Virus record (IMG/VR): IMGVR_UViG_3300025133_000153
Coordinates: 1 to 51,776 of that record
DNA: 51,776 nt
Strand: one strand, 5' to 3'
DNA from: a virus
The notes below the pieces were generated by a model that had not been told where the DNA came from, did no database searches, and saw nothing but the letters and a program-made list of their open reading frames with translations. Positions 20,571 through 27,946 of this stretch are shown here, piece after piece. Within the stretch, counting starts at the first letter, position 1; every line of letters begins with the position of its first letter. The position numbers and the translations under genes were made by a program.

Positions 20571-20878
20571 TTGAGATTGTAAAAGACGAACGAGGATCTC
20601 TTAGTGCAGCCCGTGTCTTTTTGGCAGCATCATTGGTGTTTACGGGTGTAATCATTGTTCTTGATTCCACCGTATGGGATGTCCCCGAAGCTGTATACAG
20701 TCTTCTAGGTGGATTAGCGGTAGGGCTTGTCGCATGGGCCGGAGGTCCAAGGGTGGCACAGTACCTGGGTCCGCAAGTAGCAGGTGTAGCGTCAGGCATT
20801 GCTCACGCAATTAAGGGACCACGGCAACCTGACCTGTTAGACAACGATGTAAGGTTCAAGGAACATGACGAGAGGTGA
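20567..20878 (+). CDS. Holin-like small membrane protein
   Basis: A 103-aa protein starting in an ATGA overlap with the giant gene. It has two predicted transmembrane helices (about residues 13-33 and 41-61), a Gly/Ala-rich C-terminal helix and a charged tail (FKEHDER). It sits immediately before, and overlaps, an M15-type endolysin, the usual holin position. Holins share no conserved sequence, so the call rests on topology, size and context. Confidence 0.6.
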   Translation: MIEIVKDERGSLSAARVFLAASLVFTGVIIVLDSTVWDVPEAVYSLLGGLAVGLVAWAGGPRVAQYLGPQVAGVASGIAHAIKGPRQPDLLDNDVRFKEHDER

Positions 20879-21320
20879 TTGGGTCACCCTGTGTGACGGG
20901 CGGCTGAAGCAGAGGGGTACTACCAATTTCAGTGCGTTGGAGATATGTGATGTAGGGCGCACTGCATACGGCGTAGCACTTGGTGCCCCTCCTATAGAGA
21001 AGCTGGGCAACGCATTCAAGCTGATCGACGTTCTTGAATGGGTACGAAGGGCTGATGGTGTCGCACCTGTGCTGGTTTCTAGCTGGTATCGTGATCCAGA
21101 GTACAATGAGACTATCGGCGGCGTGTCTCATTCTATGCACATCACGTTGGGTGCCGCAGACATAGTAAAGGTTGGATGGTCGCCGTCTGATGTTGCTGAT
21201 TTAATCGAAGACAGTCCGTGGAAAAAATTATTAGGCTTAGGTCGCTACGAATCGTTTACCCACGTTGATGTGAGGGGTATGATTGGTAGACCGTCGCCAG
21301 CTAGATGGGGTACATCGTGA
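20865..21320 (+). CDS. Endolysin, M15-family zinc peptidase
   Basis: A 151-aa protein with the M15 D-Ala-D-Ala carboxypeptidase pattern: SSWYRDPEYN, then MHITLGAADI giving zinc ligands His92 and Asp99 with the usual seven-residue spacing, and THVDVRG with His133 and Asp135. The family cleaves peptide cross-links in peptidoglycan and is widely used as a phage lysin. The length fits a single catalytic domain with no separate wall-binding domain or signal peptide, so it needs a holin for release. It overlaps the holin-like gene by 14 bases. Confidence 0.85.
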   Translation: MTRGDWVTLCDGRLKQRGTTNFSALEICDVGRTAYGVALGAPPIEKLGNAFKLIDVLEWVRRADGVAPVLVSSWYRDPEYNETIGGVSHSMHITLGAADIVKVGWSPSDVADLIEDSPWKKLLGLGRYESFTHVDVRGMIGRPSPARWGTS

Positions 21321-22162
21321 AGCGTGAACATGGGATAGGAAGTCTAAGGGGCTACGCCAACGGTGGTGACCCTAGTGGCGTATCCTATACGGGAATTTCT
21401 GGACTGCCAAGGTTACCCTTGGCTTTCAAACAGATTGTAGGTGACGTTATAGGCAAGCAGGTCCGCGAACGCCTTGGGATGGATTGGCTGGGCAATCTCA
21501 TTGGCTCAAGACCCATCACCGAACACAGTATGTCTCAGTCAGAACACAGGGCACTGCAAGATGCGGTACTCAGGGGCATGGGCGGGACACTTCAGGATAG
21601 AGGCGTTCTAGAGTACGAGGATTACGCTACTTCAGGAGACGATCCTTACGCCGATGTAGGTGGAAGTGAAGGCAGTGGAATCATAAGTAAGTTTTTTGAT
21701 CCAAGCTTTTCCATGAAGGCGACCTTCGGGCAGGCGGAAATAGAAAAAGATCCAGAAACTGGCGACTACTACATGACCGACCAGTATAACTTTAATGAAC
21801 GATTACCGGAGCCCACGGACTTCGATAGGTTCCAAGAGATTTTAGAGAGTCGTAAAGAACAGGGGGCATACGGTATTCCTCGTGCTTTTGGAGAAGCATA
21901 CGGTAGCCCAGAAGGAGAGGGCAGTCCTGTTCGTGTGAACCTTGGCGATCTTGAAGAAGCTCTCGCACGAAGCCGTGGGGAAGAACGCCCTTCTAGGTTA
22001 GCTAGAAGTCTTGATTGGCTGGGAGGCTTAATCGGCAGAGATCGTGATGTAGAGGTGGCTGAAGCAGAGCCTAGACGGGCTCCAGTTGCTGCGCCCCAAG
22101 TTGATGAGTTGGAAGAACTGAAAGCAAGACTGCAAATATTGCAAGACCCACGCATTCAGTAA
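21317..22162 (+). CDS. Hypothetical protein of the late region
   Basis: A 281-aa protein. GTG 21317 is chosen because it gives a GTGA overlap with the lysin stop and has GGGG at a normal distance; ATG 21305 is the alternative and adds four residues. The sequence has a Gly motif near the start (LRGYANGGD), an amphipathic middle, a segment FGQAEIEKDPETGDYYMTDQ of a type I have seen in marine phage proteins, and an Arg/Glu-rich helical C-terminus. The function is unknown; it may be a minor virion protein, because it shares the Gly-motif style of the large structural proteins upstream. Confidence 0.6.
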   Translation: MKREHGIGSLRGYANGGDPSGVSYTGISGLPRLPLAFKQIVGDVIGKQVRERLGMDWLGNLIGSRPITEHSMSQSEHRALQDAVLRGMGGTLQDRGVLEYEDYATSGDDPYADVGGSEGSGIISKFFDPSFSMKATFGQAEIEKDPETGDYYMTDQYNFNERLPEPTDFDRFQEILESRKEQGAYGIPRAFGEAYGSPEGEGSPVRVNLGDLEEALARSRGEERPSRLARSLDWLGGLIGRDRDVEVAEAEPRRAPVAAPQVDELEELKARLQILQDPRIQ

Positions 22163-22176
22163 ATGGAAGGCAGCTA

Positions 22177-23088
22177 GTGAGCCTCACTACTCTCAACGCC
22201 TTTCAACAGGGTGGCCCGGTCCTCGACAAGCTAAAACAGCTATGGGAGGGTATCAGGGGTAAGGCTGATGATCCCAGCCTGGGCTATATCGGTGCTTCGA
22301 TGCTACCCGGTATAGGTGAAGCCACTGATCTAGTTGAGATAGGTGCGGGATTACAGGATCGTAGCTTAGGCCGTGTTGGATTAGGTCTAGCCGGACTCAT
22401 GCTACCGTTTGTTGGAGCAGCAGGTGTAAGAAAGCTTTTGAAAGGTAGAAGAAAGCTACCTATGGATGAGGCCAGCCGCTTGAAACGGGCTGAAGAAATG
22501 GGGTTTGATATGGATTTGGAATTGGCCCATGGCACTAATCGTCCAGTTAAAGGTGCAGATGATTGGACTGCACTTGAACCAAGTTCCGTGGGAGATTTTG
22601 GTCCGGGTATATATTTAAGTAGTCCCGGTTTCGCTGAGAAGTATGCCAGTTCCGGGCTTTTTAACCGCCTGGGAGGTAGTCCGCGATTGTATCCAGCCAG
22701 GGTTCGCAGCAAAAAACTTCTTAAACACGATAGTGATGAGTGGAAAGAGTTAGTTGACAAGGCTTATGCAACCCCTAGACCTCCACTTGATAGACCAGCA
22801 AGATCTTTTGCGACTATTTCTGGAATCCAAGACGATGACGTTTTAGAAATATTGGTAGATCTTGCTAAAGAGGCCGGATATGAAGGAATGTATAGGGGTA
22901 CTTTAAGATCAGGCTCCTCTTGGGGCGGTGCCCCAGTCGTAAGTATTTTTGATTCCAAAAATATACGATCACCTTGGGCTGCGTTTGATCCAGCTAAAGC
23001 AGGAAGTAGGAACTTACTAGCTGGCATAGGCGGTCTTACAGGTGCCAGATATATGTCCAACGCGCTTCGTGAGGACCGGGAAAATTAA
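22177..23088 (+). CDS. ADP-ribosyltransferase-like protein (ART-PolyVal type)
   Basis: A 303-aa protein with a GTG start supported by GGAAGG seven bases upstream. Residues 1-85 are a Gly-rich hydrophobic region (FQQGGPVLDKL). Residues about 112-285 resemble the ART-PolyVal fold: AHGTNR with His118, FGPGIYLSSPGFAEKYA with Tyr146, and FDSKNIRSPWAAFDP near the end. Such domains transfer ADP-ribose from NAD to a target and are often carried in phage virions. The acidic or Gln residue usually found four positions before the conserved FD is Val254 here, so activity is uncertain. Target unknown. Confidence 0.65.
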   Translation: MSLTTLNAFQQGGPVLDKLKQLWEGIRGKADDPSLGYIGASMLPGIGEATDLVEIGAGLQDRSLGRVGLGLAGLMLPFVGAAGVRKLLKGRRKLPMDEASRLKRAEEMGFDMDLELAHGTNRPVKGADDWTALEPSSVGDFGPGIYLSSPGFAEKYASSGLFNRLGGSPRLYPARVRSKKLLKHDSDEWKELVDKAYATPRPPLDRPARSFATISGIQDDDVLEILVDLAKEAGYEGMYRGTLRSGSSWGGAPVVSIFDSKNIRSPWAAFDPAKAGSRNLLAGIGGLTGARYMSNALREDREN

Positions 23089-23285
23089 TGGATTGCCCCC
23101 GTTGTGCCTCAGACAACGACAAGGATGACCGATTCTGCTGGCTGTGTGGCTGGGACTTCAACAAAGGATCGGAGATTTGTCATGAATGTGGTATTGAAAT
23201 AAAAAAGAACGAGGAATGTACTGTTTGTTTTGACCCCACATCAGGATGGGGAGATTGGGAGACACCGGAAGAGGATGATGAATGA
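23088..23285 (+). CDS. Small zinc-ribbon protein
   Basis: A 65-aa protein with four Cys pairs (CPRC, CWLC, CHEC, CTVC), enough for two zinc-ribbon knuckles, and an acidic C-terminus (WETPEEDDE). It starts in a TAATG overlap with the ART-like gene and overlaps the phosphoesterase gene by four bases, so the three are co-translated. It may be an adaptor or nucleic-acid-binding accessory to either neighbour; no specific function is known. Confidence 0.7.
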   Translation: MDCPRCASDNDKDDRFCWLCGWDFNKGSEICHECGIEIKKNEECTVCFDPTSGWGDWETPEEDDE

Positions 23286-24121
23286 AACATATAGTTGTGT
23301 GCGTAGGAGACACGCATTGTGGCTCCACGGTTGGGCTGTGTCCCCCCGAAGGACTAGAGCTAGATGATGGCGGAATGTATGAACCCAACAAATCCCAACG
23401 CTGGTTATGGGATAATTGGGAAAAAGCATGGGCTGTAATCAAGTCGGTTAAACGCAAGAATAGAAAGGCGAAGCTACACTTGGTTCTTAATGGTGATCTC
23501 ATTGATGGAGATCATCATCGTACTACGCAGATCGCAAGCGGATTGACAGGCGTCCATATGAGTTGCGCGATTGAATCACTCAGGGTTCCGCTGGCACTCA
23601 AGCCCCAGACTATCCATGTACTCAGAGGTACACCTAGCCATGTAGGCAGGGCTGGTGGGTCAGAGGAAGGGATCGCACGGGCACTCAGTGCCCAAGGCTG
23701 GAAGGTTGTAGGAGATCCCGACACTGGGAACAAATCATCGTATTCAAGATTGATCCAGATCGGTCCAGTTCTATTCGATATCAAGCACCATGGACGCATG
23801 GGAAGACGGGCGCACACCAAGGGTCCATACATCAGATGGTTCGCTCAAGACATCTTCTTCAACTACATGATGGACTATGAAGAGCCGCCTGACATTGCTG
23901 TGCGTAGTCACTTCCATCAGTTCGCTGATAGTGGAAGGATTCACAAGGTGAAGACTAGGGTCGTAGCACTCCCGGCCTGGCAACTTGCTACGGAGTATGT
24001 ACATAGGGTGGCTGAGTCATTGGCTGACATAGGACTTGTTTGGTTTGAGATAGATGATGATGGTTATGATATGAAAACCGTACTCTATAAACCCAACAGG
24101 CCAACGACTGTGGAGGTGTAG
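23282..24121 (+). CDS. Calcineurin-like metallophosphoesterase
   Basis: A 279-aa protein with the metal-binding motifs of the superfamily in order: GDTHC (Asp10, His12), NGDLIDGDHH (Asp72), RGTPSH (115-120, replacing the usual GNHE/D), KHHG (168-171) and RSHFHQF (His210, His212). These bind two metal ions and hydrolyse phosphomono- or diesters. Targets in phages range from DNA ends to nucleotides; this one cannot be assigned. It follows a zinc ribbon and precedes a winged-helix protein without gaps, which suggests a joint role. Confidence 0.85.
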   Translation: MKHIVVCVGDTHCGSTVGLCPPEGLELDDGGMYEPNKSQRWLWDNWEKAWAVIKSVKRKNRKAKLHLVLNGDLIDGDHHRTTQIASGLTGVHMSCAIESLRVPLALKPQTIHVLRGTPSHVGRAGGSEEGIARALSAQGWKVVGDPDTGNKSSYSRLIQIGPVLFDIKHHGRMGRRAHTKGPYIRWFAQDIFFNYMMDYEEPPDIAVRSHFHQFADSGRIHKVKTRVVALPAWQLATEYVHRVAESLADIGLVWFEIDDDGYDMKTVLYKPNRPTTVEV

Positions 24122-24370
24122 ATGGGAGAGATCACTGAATCGGAACTACTTCAACAGGTTAGAGATGCCTTAGTTTTTACCGAAACAGAAGACGGTGCCA
24201 TGTCGGTACTTCAACTAGCAAGTGCCTTAGATATGAGTCCAAATTCTGTACGCACTCGACTACGAAAGTTGTTAGAGGAAGGTATCGTAGAAACTGTACG
24301 GGTTAGAAGAAAAAAGATGAACGGGGTTGTATCGCCCATGATAGCTTACGCTCCAGTTAAAACACAATGA
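24122..24370 (+). CDS. Winged-helix DNA-binding protein
   Basis: An 82-aa protein with a clear helix-turn-helix: SVLQLASALDMSPNSVRTRLRKLLEEGIVETV (about residues 28-59), followed by a basic wing (RVRRKKMNG). It begins directly after the phosphoesterase stop and ends in an ATGA overlap with the spanin-like gene. It is likely a small transcription regulator, or a DNA-binding partner of the phosphoesterase. The target is unknown. Confidence 0.75.
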   Translation: MGEITESELLQQVRDALVFTETEDGAMSVLQLASALDMSPNSVRTRLRKLLEEGIVETVRVRRKKMNGVVSPMIAYAPVKTQ

Positions 24371-24990
24371 GTCTTAAAGAAATAGCCATCGTAGTGGGAG
24401 TCGTGGCTCTCTTGGGGCTAGGCTTTACCTACATTGATGCATCACGGGCAGACGCTTTGATCGCAGAAGAGAAGGTCAGGCTCCTTGAGATAGAGCGTGT
24501 GGACCTTGAACGTCAGGTCGAGGAAGCACTCCAAGGTTATGAAGTTCTCAGAGATAGTCTTGATCATGCTCATGATTCTATTGCTGAAGTTAGAGCAGAA
24601 GCTGCTGAGAGGGCCTTAGACGCCTCTATAAGCTTTGAAGAGGGCATAGAGGTACTCAGAGATAGCCTGGAGGCTCACGAAGGTTTAGAAACGATCCTTG
24701 ATGAGATCCAATCTAACCATCGTGTTCAGGTACAGGCTTACGAAGTCCAGATAGAAACGCTTGAGGCTGACAAGTCACTACTGTGGCAGCGTGTCGAGGC
24801 CCTTGATTCCATGTGGATCAGGGAGCAAGAAGTGAATGATGCTCTGAGGCGTGAGATCACGGCCTTGAACGAAGAGGCAGATGCCTGGGAAGCTATAGCC
24901 ACCCCCAGTATCATGCGTCGAGTCGGTCGAGCAGTGCCCTATGTCTTAGCGGGAGTTGGGATCGGAACACTGTTAGTCCAGAGTTACTAA
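24367..24990 (+). CDS. Spanin-like membrane/coiled-coil protein
   Basis: A 207-aa protein with an N-terminal hydrophobic segment (about 6-24), a long Glu/Leu-rich coiled coil (about 30-180, with two copies of EVLRDSL) and a C-terminal hydrophobic helix (about 185-204). An inner-membrane spanin has the first two features; the second membrane segment is atypical, and there is no lipobox as in single-protein spanins. It lies at the 3' end of the late operon after the lysis genes. A spanin role is inferred from topology and position only. Confidence 0.55.
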   Translation: MSLKEIAIVVGVVALLGLGFTYIDASRADALIAEEKVRLLEIERVDLERQVEEALQGYEVLRDSLDHAHDSIAEVRAEAAERALDASISFEEGIEVLRDSLEAHEGLETILDEIQSNHRVQVQAYEVQIETLEADKSLLWQRVEALDSMWIREQEVNDALRREITALNEEADAWEAIATPSIMRRVGRAVPYVLAGVGIGTLLVQSY

Positions 24991-25227
24991 AAAGCCGGGG
25001 GTCTTATCGCCTACCCAAGACCCCAACTGATTGTACTCGTAGAATTCCAGGGCTTCCTCATGTGTGCAGCCCTCAGCCATGAGCTTCTCTATCACCTTTT
25101 TCTTGTCGTATAGGATGATCGGCTCCATACCAAACCGTTCTAGGATACCTACGATGCAGTCATCGTAGCCGTCCATGAGGAGCCCTTCTTCTAGGCCAAT
25201 GTCATACAGTTGCTGGAAGAGATCCAT
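24973..25227 (-). CDS. Conserved small phage protein
   Basis: An 84-aa protein with the pattern LYDIGLEEGLLMDGYDDCIVGILERFG, YDKKKVIEKL, EEALEFYEYNQLGSWVGDKTP, which I recognise from hypothetical proteins in many tailed phages. It starts exactly after the TAA of the PAPS-reductase-like gene. Its last codons overlap the convergent late gene by 18 bases, and an apparent terminator hairpin lies within its 3' end. Function unknown. Confidence 0.75.
   Translation of the reverse strand: MDLFQQLYDIGLEEGLLMDGYDDCIVGILERFGMEPIILYDKKKVIEKLMAEGCTHEEALEFYEYNQLGSWVGDKTPGFLVTLD
24987..25024 (-). terminator. Putative intrinsic terminator inside the 3' end of a gene
   Basis: GGGGTCTT (24998-25005) pairs with AAGACCCC (25017-25024), loop 11. 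Read leftwards, the stem is followed within a few bases by five T. It would end the 24973-29822 transcript, but it lies before the stop codon of the last gene, so leakiness or a coding coincidence is possible. Confidence 0.4.
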
Positions 25228-26049
25228 TTAACGATTTACGCAGGCAACACATAAAGGAAGTTCTTCTTGTAAAGGGTCTAAGACAGGAGTGTCAGGTGGA
25301 GGATGTCCCCACTTACACGGAAGCCCCCGTTCTTTTACTTGCTTCTCAAGTTGTTTGATGTGTTCGTATTCCTCTGGAAACCACATACCGATTTCTTCAA
25401 GCTCACCCGGTTTGGCAAATGCACCACACAGACACTCACCACTCATATGCAATAGATCAACTACTTCATTGCGAGGGATGTTGTGTGTGGTCATATATTC
25501 ATTCTTTGTTTCCCCGGTCCAATCAATCAAAGGTGCAGCCCACACTCGCGCCCCTTCCCGATTGATAGTCTGACTTGTAGCCATTCTACGCACACTTTCT
25601 TCTCGCCGTACACCAGTCACGCAAATAATACGGTCAGAACGCTTTGTCTTATGCTCTCTGGTGAGGGCAGCAATACTACGTTCCTTCAAGCGATTGTACA
25701 TCTTAGTGTGGTGAAATGGGCCAGGGAACCCACGTTCTAATACAAGTTCCTCATAGCTTTGCGTGTAATCAGAAGACTTATATTCTAGTAAGGGCCACCC
25801 AAAATCCTTACAAGTCTTTCTGACATATTCTCTGGTCTGTTCTATACCGATACCAGTGTTGATGTGAACACAGGCCGTGAATTGTGGGTGACGGCTTGCA
25901 ACGTGCGCGGCACATACTGAATCGTGCCCCCCGGAAAACATCGCAAATACTGCTACAGCCTTATGTCGTCTTATTGCGATATCTAATATGCGATCCGCTC
26001 GTTTGATTGGATCACGGACTGGACGTTTGAAAATGTCAATCTGACTCAC
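25228..26049 (-). CDS. PAPS-reductase/ATP-pyrophosphatase family protein
   Basis: A 273-aa protein with the ATP-binding loop SGGHDS (residues 39-44), VHINTGIG, VTGVRREESVRR and a late Cys set (CLCGAF, PLCVACVN) that could bind zinc or an Fe-S cluster. The family transfers or reduces sulfur-linked substrates; phage members are proposed to act in sulfur metabolism or nucleic-acid modification. I place the start at GTG 26049: AGGTGG lies five bases upstream and the codon overlaps the previous stop in GTGA. The longer GTG at 26058 falls inside the ribosome site. Confidence 0.8.
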   Translation of the reverse strand: MSQIDIFKRPVRDPIKRADRILDIAIRRHKAVAVFAMFSGGHDSVCAAHVASRHPQFTACVHINTGIGIEQTREYVRKTCKDFGWPLLEYKSSDYTQSYEELVLERGFPGPFHHTKMYNRLKERSIAALTREHKTKRSDRIICVTGVRREESVRRMATSQTINREGARVWAAPLIDWTGETKNEYMTTHNIPRNEVVDLLHMSGECLCGAFAKPGELEEIGMWFPEEYEHIKQLEKQVKERGLPCKWGHPPPDTPVLDPLQEELPLCVACVNR

Positions 26050-26219
26050 ACATACCACCTATCGTCAGGCTGATCCCGATTCCGAAGTTGCTGCGTTACC
26101 CAATGTGTGTGACCAGCCAACCATCCATATTTTGCGGCATAACGTAGGGCTACTAGAGTGGATGCACCCAGTAACAATGTGAGTGCGCCAATCTTAGCTA
26201 ACCTTTTACCCCGTAACAC
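26046..26219 (-). CDS. Small single-span membrane protein
   Basis: A 57-aa gene with a GTG start, AAGGAGG at normal spacing, a 14-base overlap with the upstream gene and a GTGA overlap with the PAPS-reductase-like gene. It reads MLRGKRLAKIGALTLLLG at the start, a membrane helix (about 8-28), then a polar tail (QQLRNRDQPDDRW). The coupling at both ends argues that it is real. Function unknown. Confidence 0.7.
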   Translation of the reverse strand: MLRGKRLAKIGALTLLLGASTLVALRYAAKYGWLAGHTHWVTQQLRNRDQPDDRWYV

Positions 26220-26712
26220 CGTTGCCTCCTTGCATTAACTCATTGTAGTCAAATCGTTCCTTCAGAACATCATGTATAGTAACAAGGTCATCCTCAAATC
26301 CAAGTATGACATGGCCTGGCACACTACAGAATGCATGGCTTGGTATCTCAGTTCCGTGGAGCACGAAGGAAATACCTCTATTGGTTACACGCCATACGCC
26401 AGAGGATCTCTTGGAGGTGTCAGTATTCTCTTGCCTTTCAACTAAGTTCCAGTAGGCGAGCCTGCCAACCTCGTGACCCCTGTCGATCTCCGCAGGGATC
26501 TTGGCAATGTGGGTCCACTGGCCCATCCGGTTGGCTACGAGCCAGCAGAGTACTCGTGCCATGCCTGAGTTAAGCACCCGGCGATAGACACGGATATTTC
26601 CTCCGCAGCACTTGCACTTCTTTGAGCCTTCTGCCGACATCTGCCTCAACTGTGAAACAGTGTAGTGGTTATCAAACAGAGGCTCATTAAACAACGATGT
26701 CTGAACGAGCAT
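26206..26712 (-). CDS. Conserved phage protein with CxxC pair and winged-helix-like region
   Basis: A 168-aa protein. ATG 26712 sits in a TGATG overlap and has GGAG six bases upstream. It contains CKCCG near residue 34, a helical basic stretch (YRRVLNSGMARVLCWLV), then RLAYWNLVER and SGVWRVTNRGISFV, a pattern I know from hypothetical phage proteins that look like zinc-plus-winged-helix DNA-binding proteins. It is likely a nucleic-acid-binding early protein; exact role unknown. Confidence 0.65.
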   Translation of the reverse strand: MLVQTSLFNEPLFDNHYTVSQLRQMSAEGSKKCKCCGGNIRVYRRVLNSGMARVLCWLVANRMGQWTHIAKIPAEIDRGHEVGRLAYWNLVERQENTDTSKRSSGVWRVTNRGISFVLHGTEIPSHAFCSVPGHVILGFEDDLVTIHDVLKERFDYNELMQGGNGVTG

Positions 26713-27017
26713 CACTCACTCCTTTTTCCAAATCGCTTCTCCATACGCTGCTGCCAGTACCAGCTATAGTCCATCCCAGGCAGACGCTTTGGTTTGTTGC
26801 CCTCTATTTGGTTTAGTGCGTCCAGAATTCCGGCCTTAGTTGGTTTGATATCGATGGCATCAATCAATGCAACTCGACTGTCTTCAGGTAATGAAACCGC
26901 ATCAGTTGATCCTTCCCACTCTCGCTTGCATTTAGTAGCATCAGCCTTGTTACTGAAGTATTGATAACCATGATTACCCGACATTGATCGCATTAGCGAC
27001 ACTGCATAGAACCTCAT
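26712..27017 (-). CDS. Small hypothetical early protein
   Basis: A 101-aa protein whose ATG lies in a TGATG overlap after a GAGGAG site; the in-frame GTG one codon earlier is less likely. It has a mixed fold (FYAVSLMRSMSGNHGYQYFSN), a middle segment LPEDSRVALIDAIDI and a basic C-terminus (YWQQRMEKRFGKRSE). No family is recognised. It is part of a tightly coupled reverse-strand operon with recombination genes upstream. Confidence 0.65.
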   Translation of the reverse strand: MRFYAVSLMRSMSGNHGYQYFSNKADATKCKREWEGSTDAVSLPEDSRVALIDAIDIKPTKAGILDALNQIEGNKPKRLPGMDYSWYWQQRMEKRFGKRSE

Positions 27018-27328
27018 CACTCCTCCTCTACCGAAAAGGGGGCGTTGTAGATGCTATCGCTACCGTCTCTACAGTTACATATCATAGCACTGTGGAAGTA
27101 GTACAACATGTTCGCCTTGTTGACCAAAACCGTTGTCGAGTGCGGATGTATCTTCGCAGGTTCCCACCAATAGCCATCATGGCGTTCTTCGTTGAACTCC
27201 TCATCCGCTCGCCGCGCATTAATAGTGTTGTGCTTGTTCACTGCCGCTACCGCTTCCCTCCTTGTTGTGAAGTATTCGGTAAGTTTTTCGCCTTCATAAT
27301 TCCAGTAATCTGCTCCCCATATTTTCAC
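27017..27328 (-). CDS. Small hypothetical early protein
   Basis: A 103-aa protein with a GTG start and GAGGAG eight bases upstream. The sequence has aromatic-rich segments (WGADYWNYEGEKLTEYF, DGYWWEPAKIH) and a single CNC near the C-terminus, ending in acidic residues that overlap the next start. No known family. Its start follows five bases after the stop of the small lipoprotein gene. Confidence 0.6.
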   Translation of the reverse strand: MKIWGADYWNYEGEKLTEYFTTRREAVAAVNKHNTINARRADEEFNEERHDGYWWEPAKIHPHSTTVLVNKANMLYYFHSAMICNCRDGSDSIYNAPFSVEEE

Positions 27329-27333
27329 GATAA

Positions 27334-27465
27334 CTACTCCTCAGTCGGACATTCTTCATTAGTTAATTGGTTACCCCACCAACATTCAGGATTGTGAGCA
27401 GCACATGAACTCAATGTCAAAAACAGCAAGAGATAAAATAATTTACTGAGCCCGTTGACTCTCAT
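27334..27465 (-). CDS. Very small lipoprotein
   Basis: A 43-aa gene starting six bases after the TAA of the ribbon-helix-helix gene. It has a basic start (MRVNGLSK), a hydrophobic h-region (LFYLLLFLTL) and a lipobox LSSC with Cys21, leaving a mature lipopeptide of about 23 residues with two more Cys. Signal peptidase II processing and outer-membrane or inner-membrane lipid anchoring are predicted. It could be an outer-membrane spanin partner or an exclusion-type lipoprotein; both are guesses. Confidence 0.7.
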   Translation of the reverse strand: MRVNGLSKLFYLLLFLTLSSCAAHNPECWWGNQLTNEECPTEE

Positions 27466-27468
27466 TTT

Positions 27469-27660
27469 TTAATTCCACCAGGGCTTTGTCTTCGGGGCTT
27501 TCAATCGCTCCTTCTGGCCCGTGAAGTCGTAGCTTTCGATGATATCCTTAAACATCTGGGTGACACTGATATTCCTGCTTTGCGCCTCACGCCTGATCAT
27601 GTTCAGGATCGTGCGCTCAAGACGCAGCAGGAACGCTTCCTTAGAAGGGGAGACCGTCAT
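27469..27660 (-). CDS. Ribbon-helix-helix-like DNA-binding protein
   Basis: A 63-aa protein. ATG 27660 is preferred because AGGAGG lies upstream; the longer frame would start inside the next gene. The pattern FLLRLERTILNMIRREAQSRNISVTQMFKDIIESY fits a short strand plus two helices of the Arc/MetJ type. Such proteins usually repress their own operon. It overlaps the SSB-like gene by 20 bases. It is a good candidate regulator of this early operon. Confidence 0.65.
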   Translation of the reverse strand: MTVSPSKEAFLLRLERTILNMIRREAQSRNISVTQMFKDIIESYDFTGQKERLKAPKTKPWWN

Positions 27661-27946
27661 CCTCTTCCTCCTGATCAACAGGCTCCTCAACGGCAGCCCC
27701 GTTACTCTGTTTAAGCTCCAGCCTCATGAACTGATAAGGCTTGCCGCTTTCACGGCCCTCTCGCGCCCACATAGCCACCTTGAGCGTGGGCATTGTGCCA
27801 CTCTTGGCTTCCTCGACCATCGCCTTGAGGAAAGGACGAGTAAACTCAATCACACCTGTCATGCTTGGGTGCTTAGAGGTTGTCGCAAACCTGTTCTCAA
27901 AGATAGAGAAGTCCAATTGGGGTTGGTTGTCGTACTTCGTTGCCAT
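27641..27946 (-). CDS. Putative single-stranded DNA-binding protein with SSB-type tail
   Basis: A 101-aa protein ending in EEEDDGLPF, which closely resembles the acidic tip (DDDIPF) through which bacterial SSB recruits partner proteins. The body (NRFATTSKHPSMTGVIEF, TLKVAMWAREGRESGKPYQF) is short and beta-rich, compatible with a small OB-like fold, though not a canonical SSB sequence. It starts in a TAATG overlap after the annealing-protein gene, as expected for a recombination partner. The tail is seen; DNA binding is inferred. Confidence 0.6.
   Translation of the reverse strand: MATKYDNQPQLDFSIFENRFATTSKHPSMTGVIEFTRPFLKAMVEEAKSGTMPTLKVAMWAREGRESGKPYQFMRLELKQSNGAAVEEPVDQEEEDDGLPF

Noticed and set aside
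26047-26058. Longer PAPS-reductase start at GTG 26058
   Set aside because: This codon lies inside the AGGTGG ribosome site; GTG 26049 has correct spacing and a GTGA overlap.
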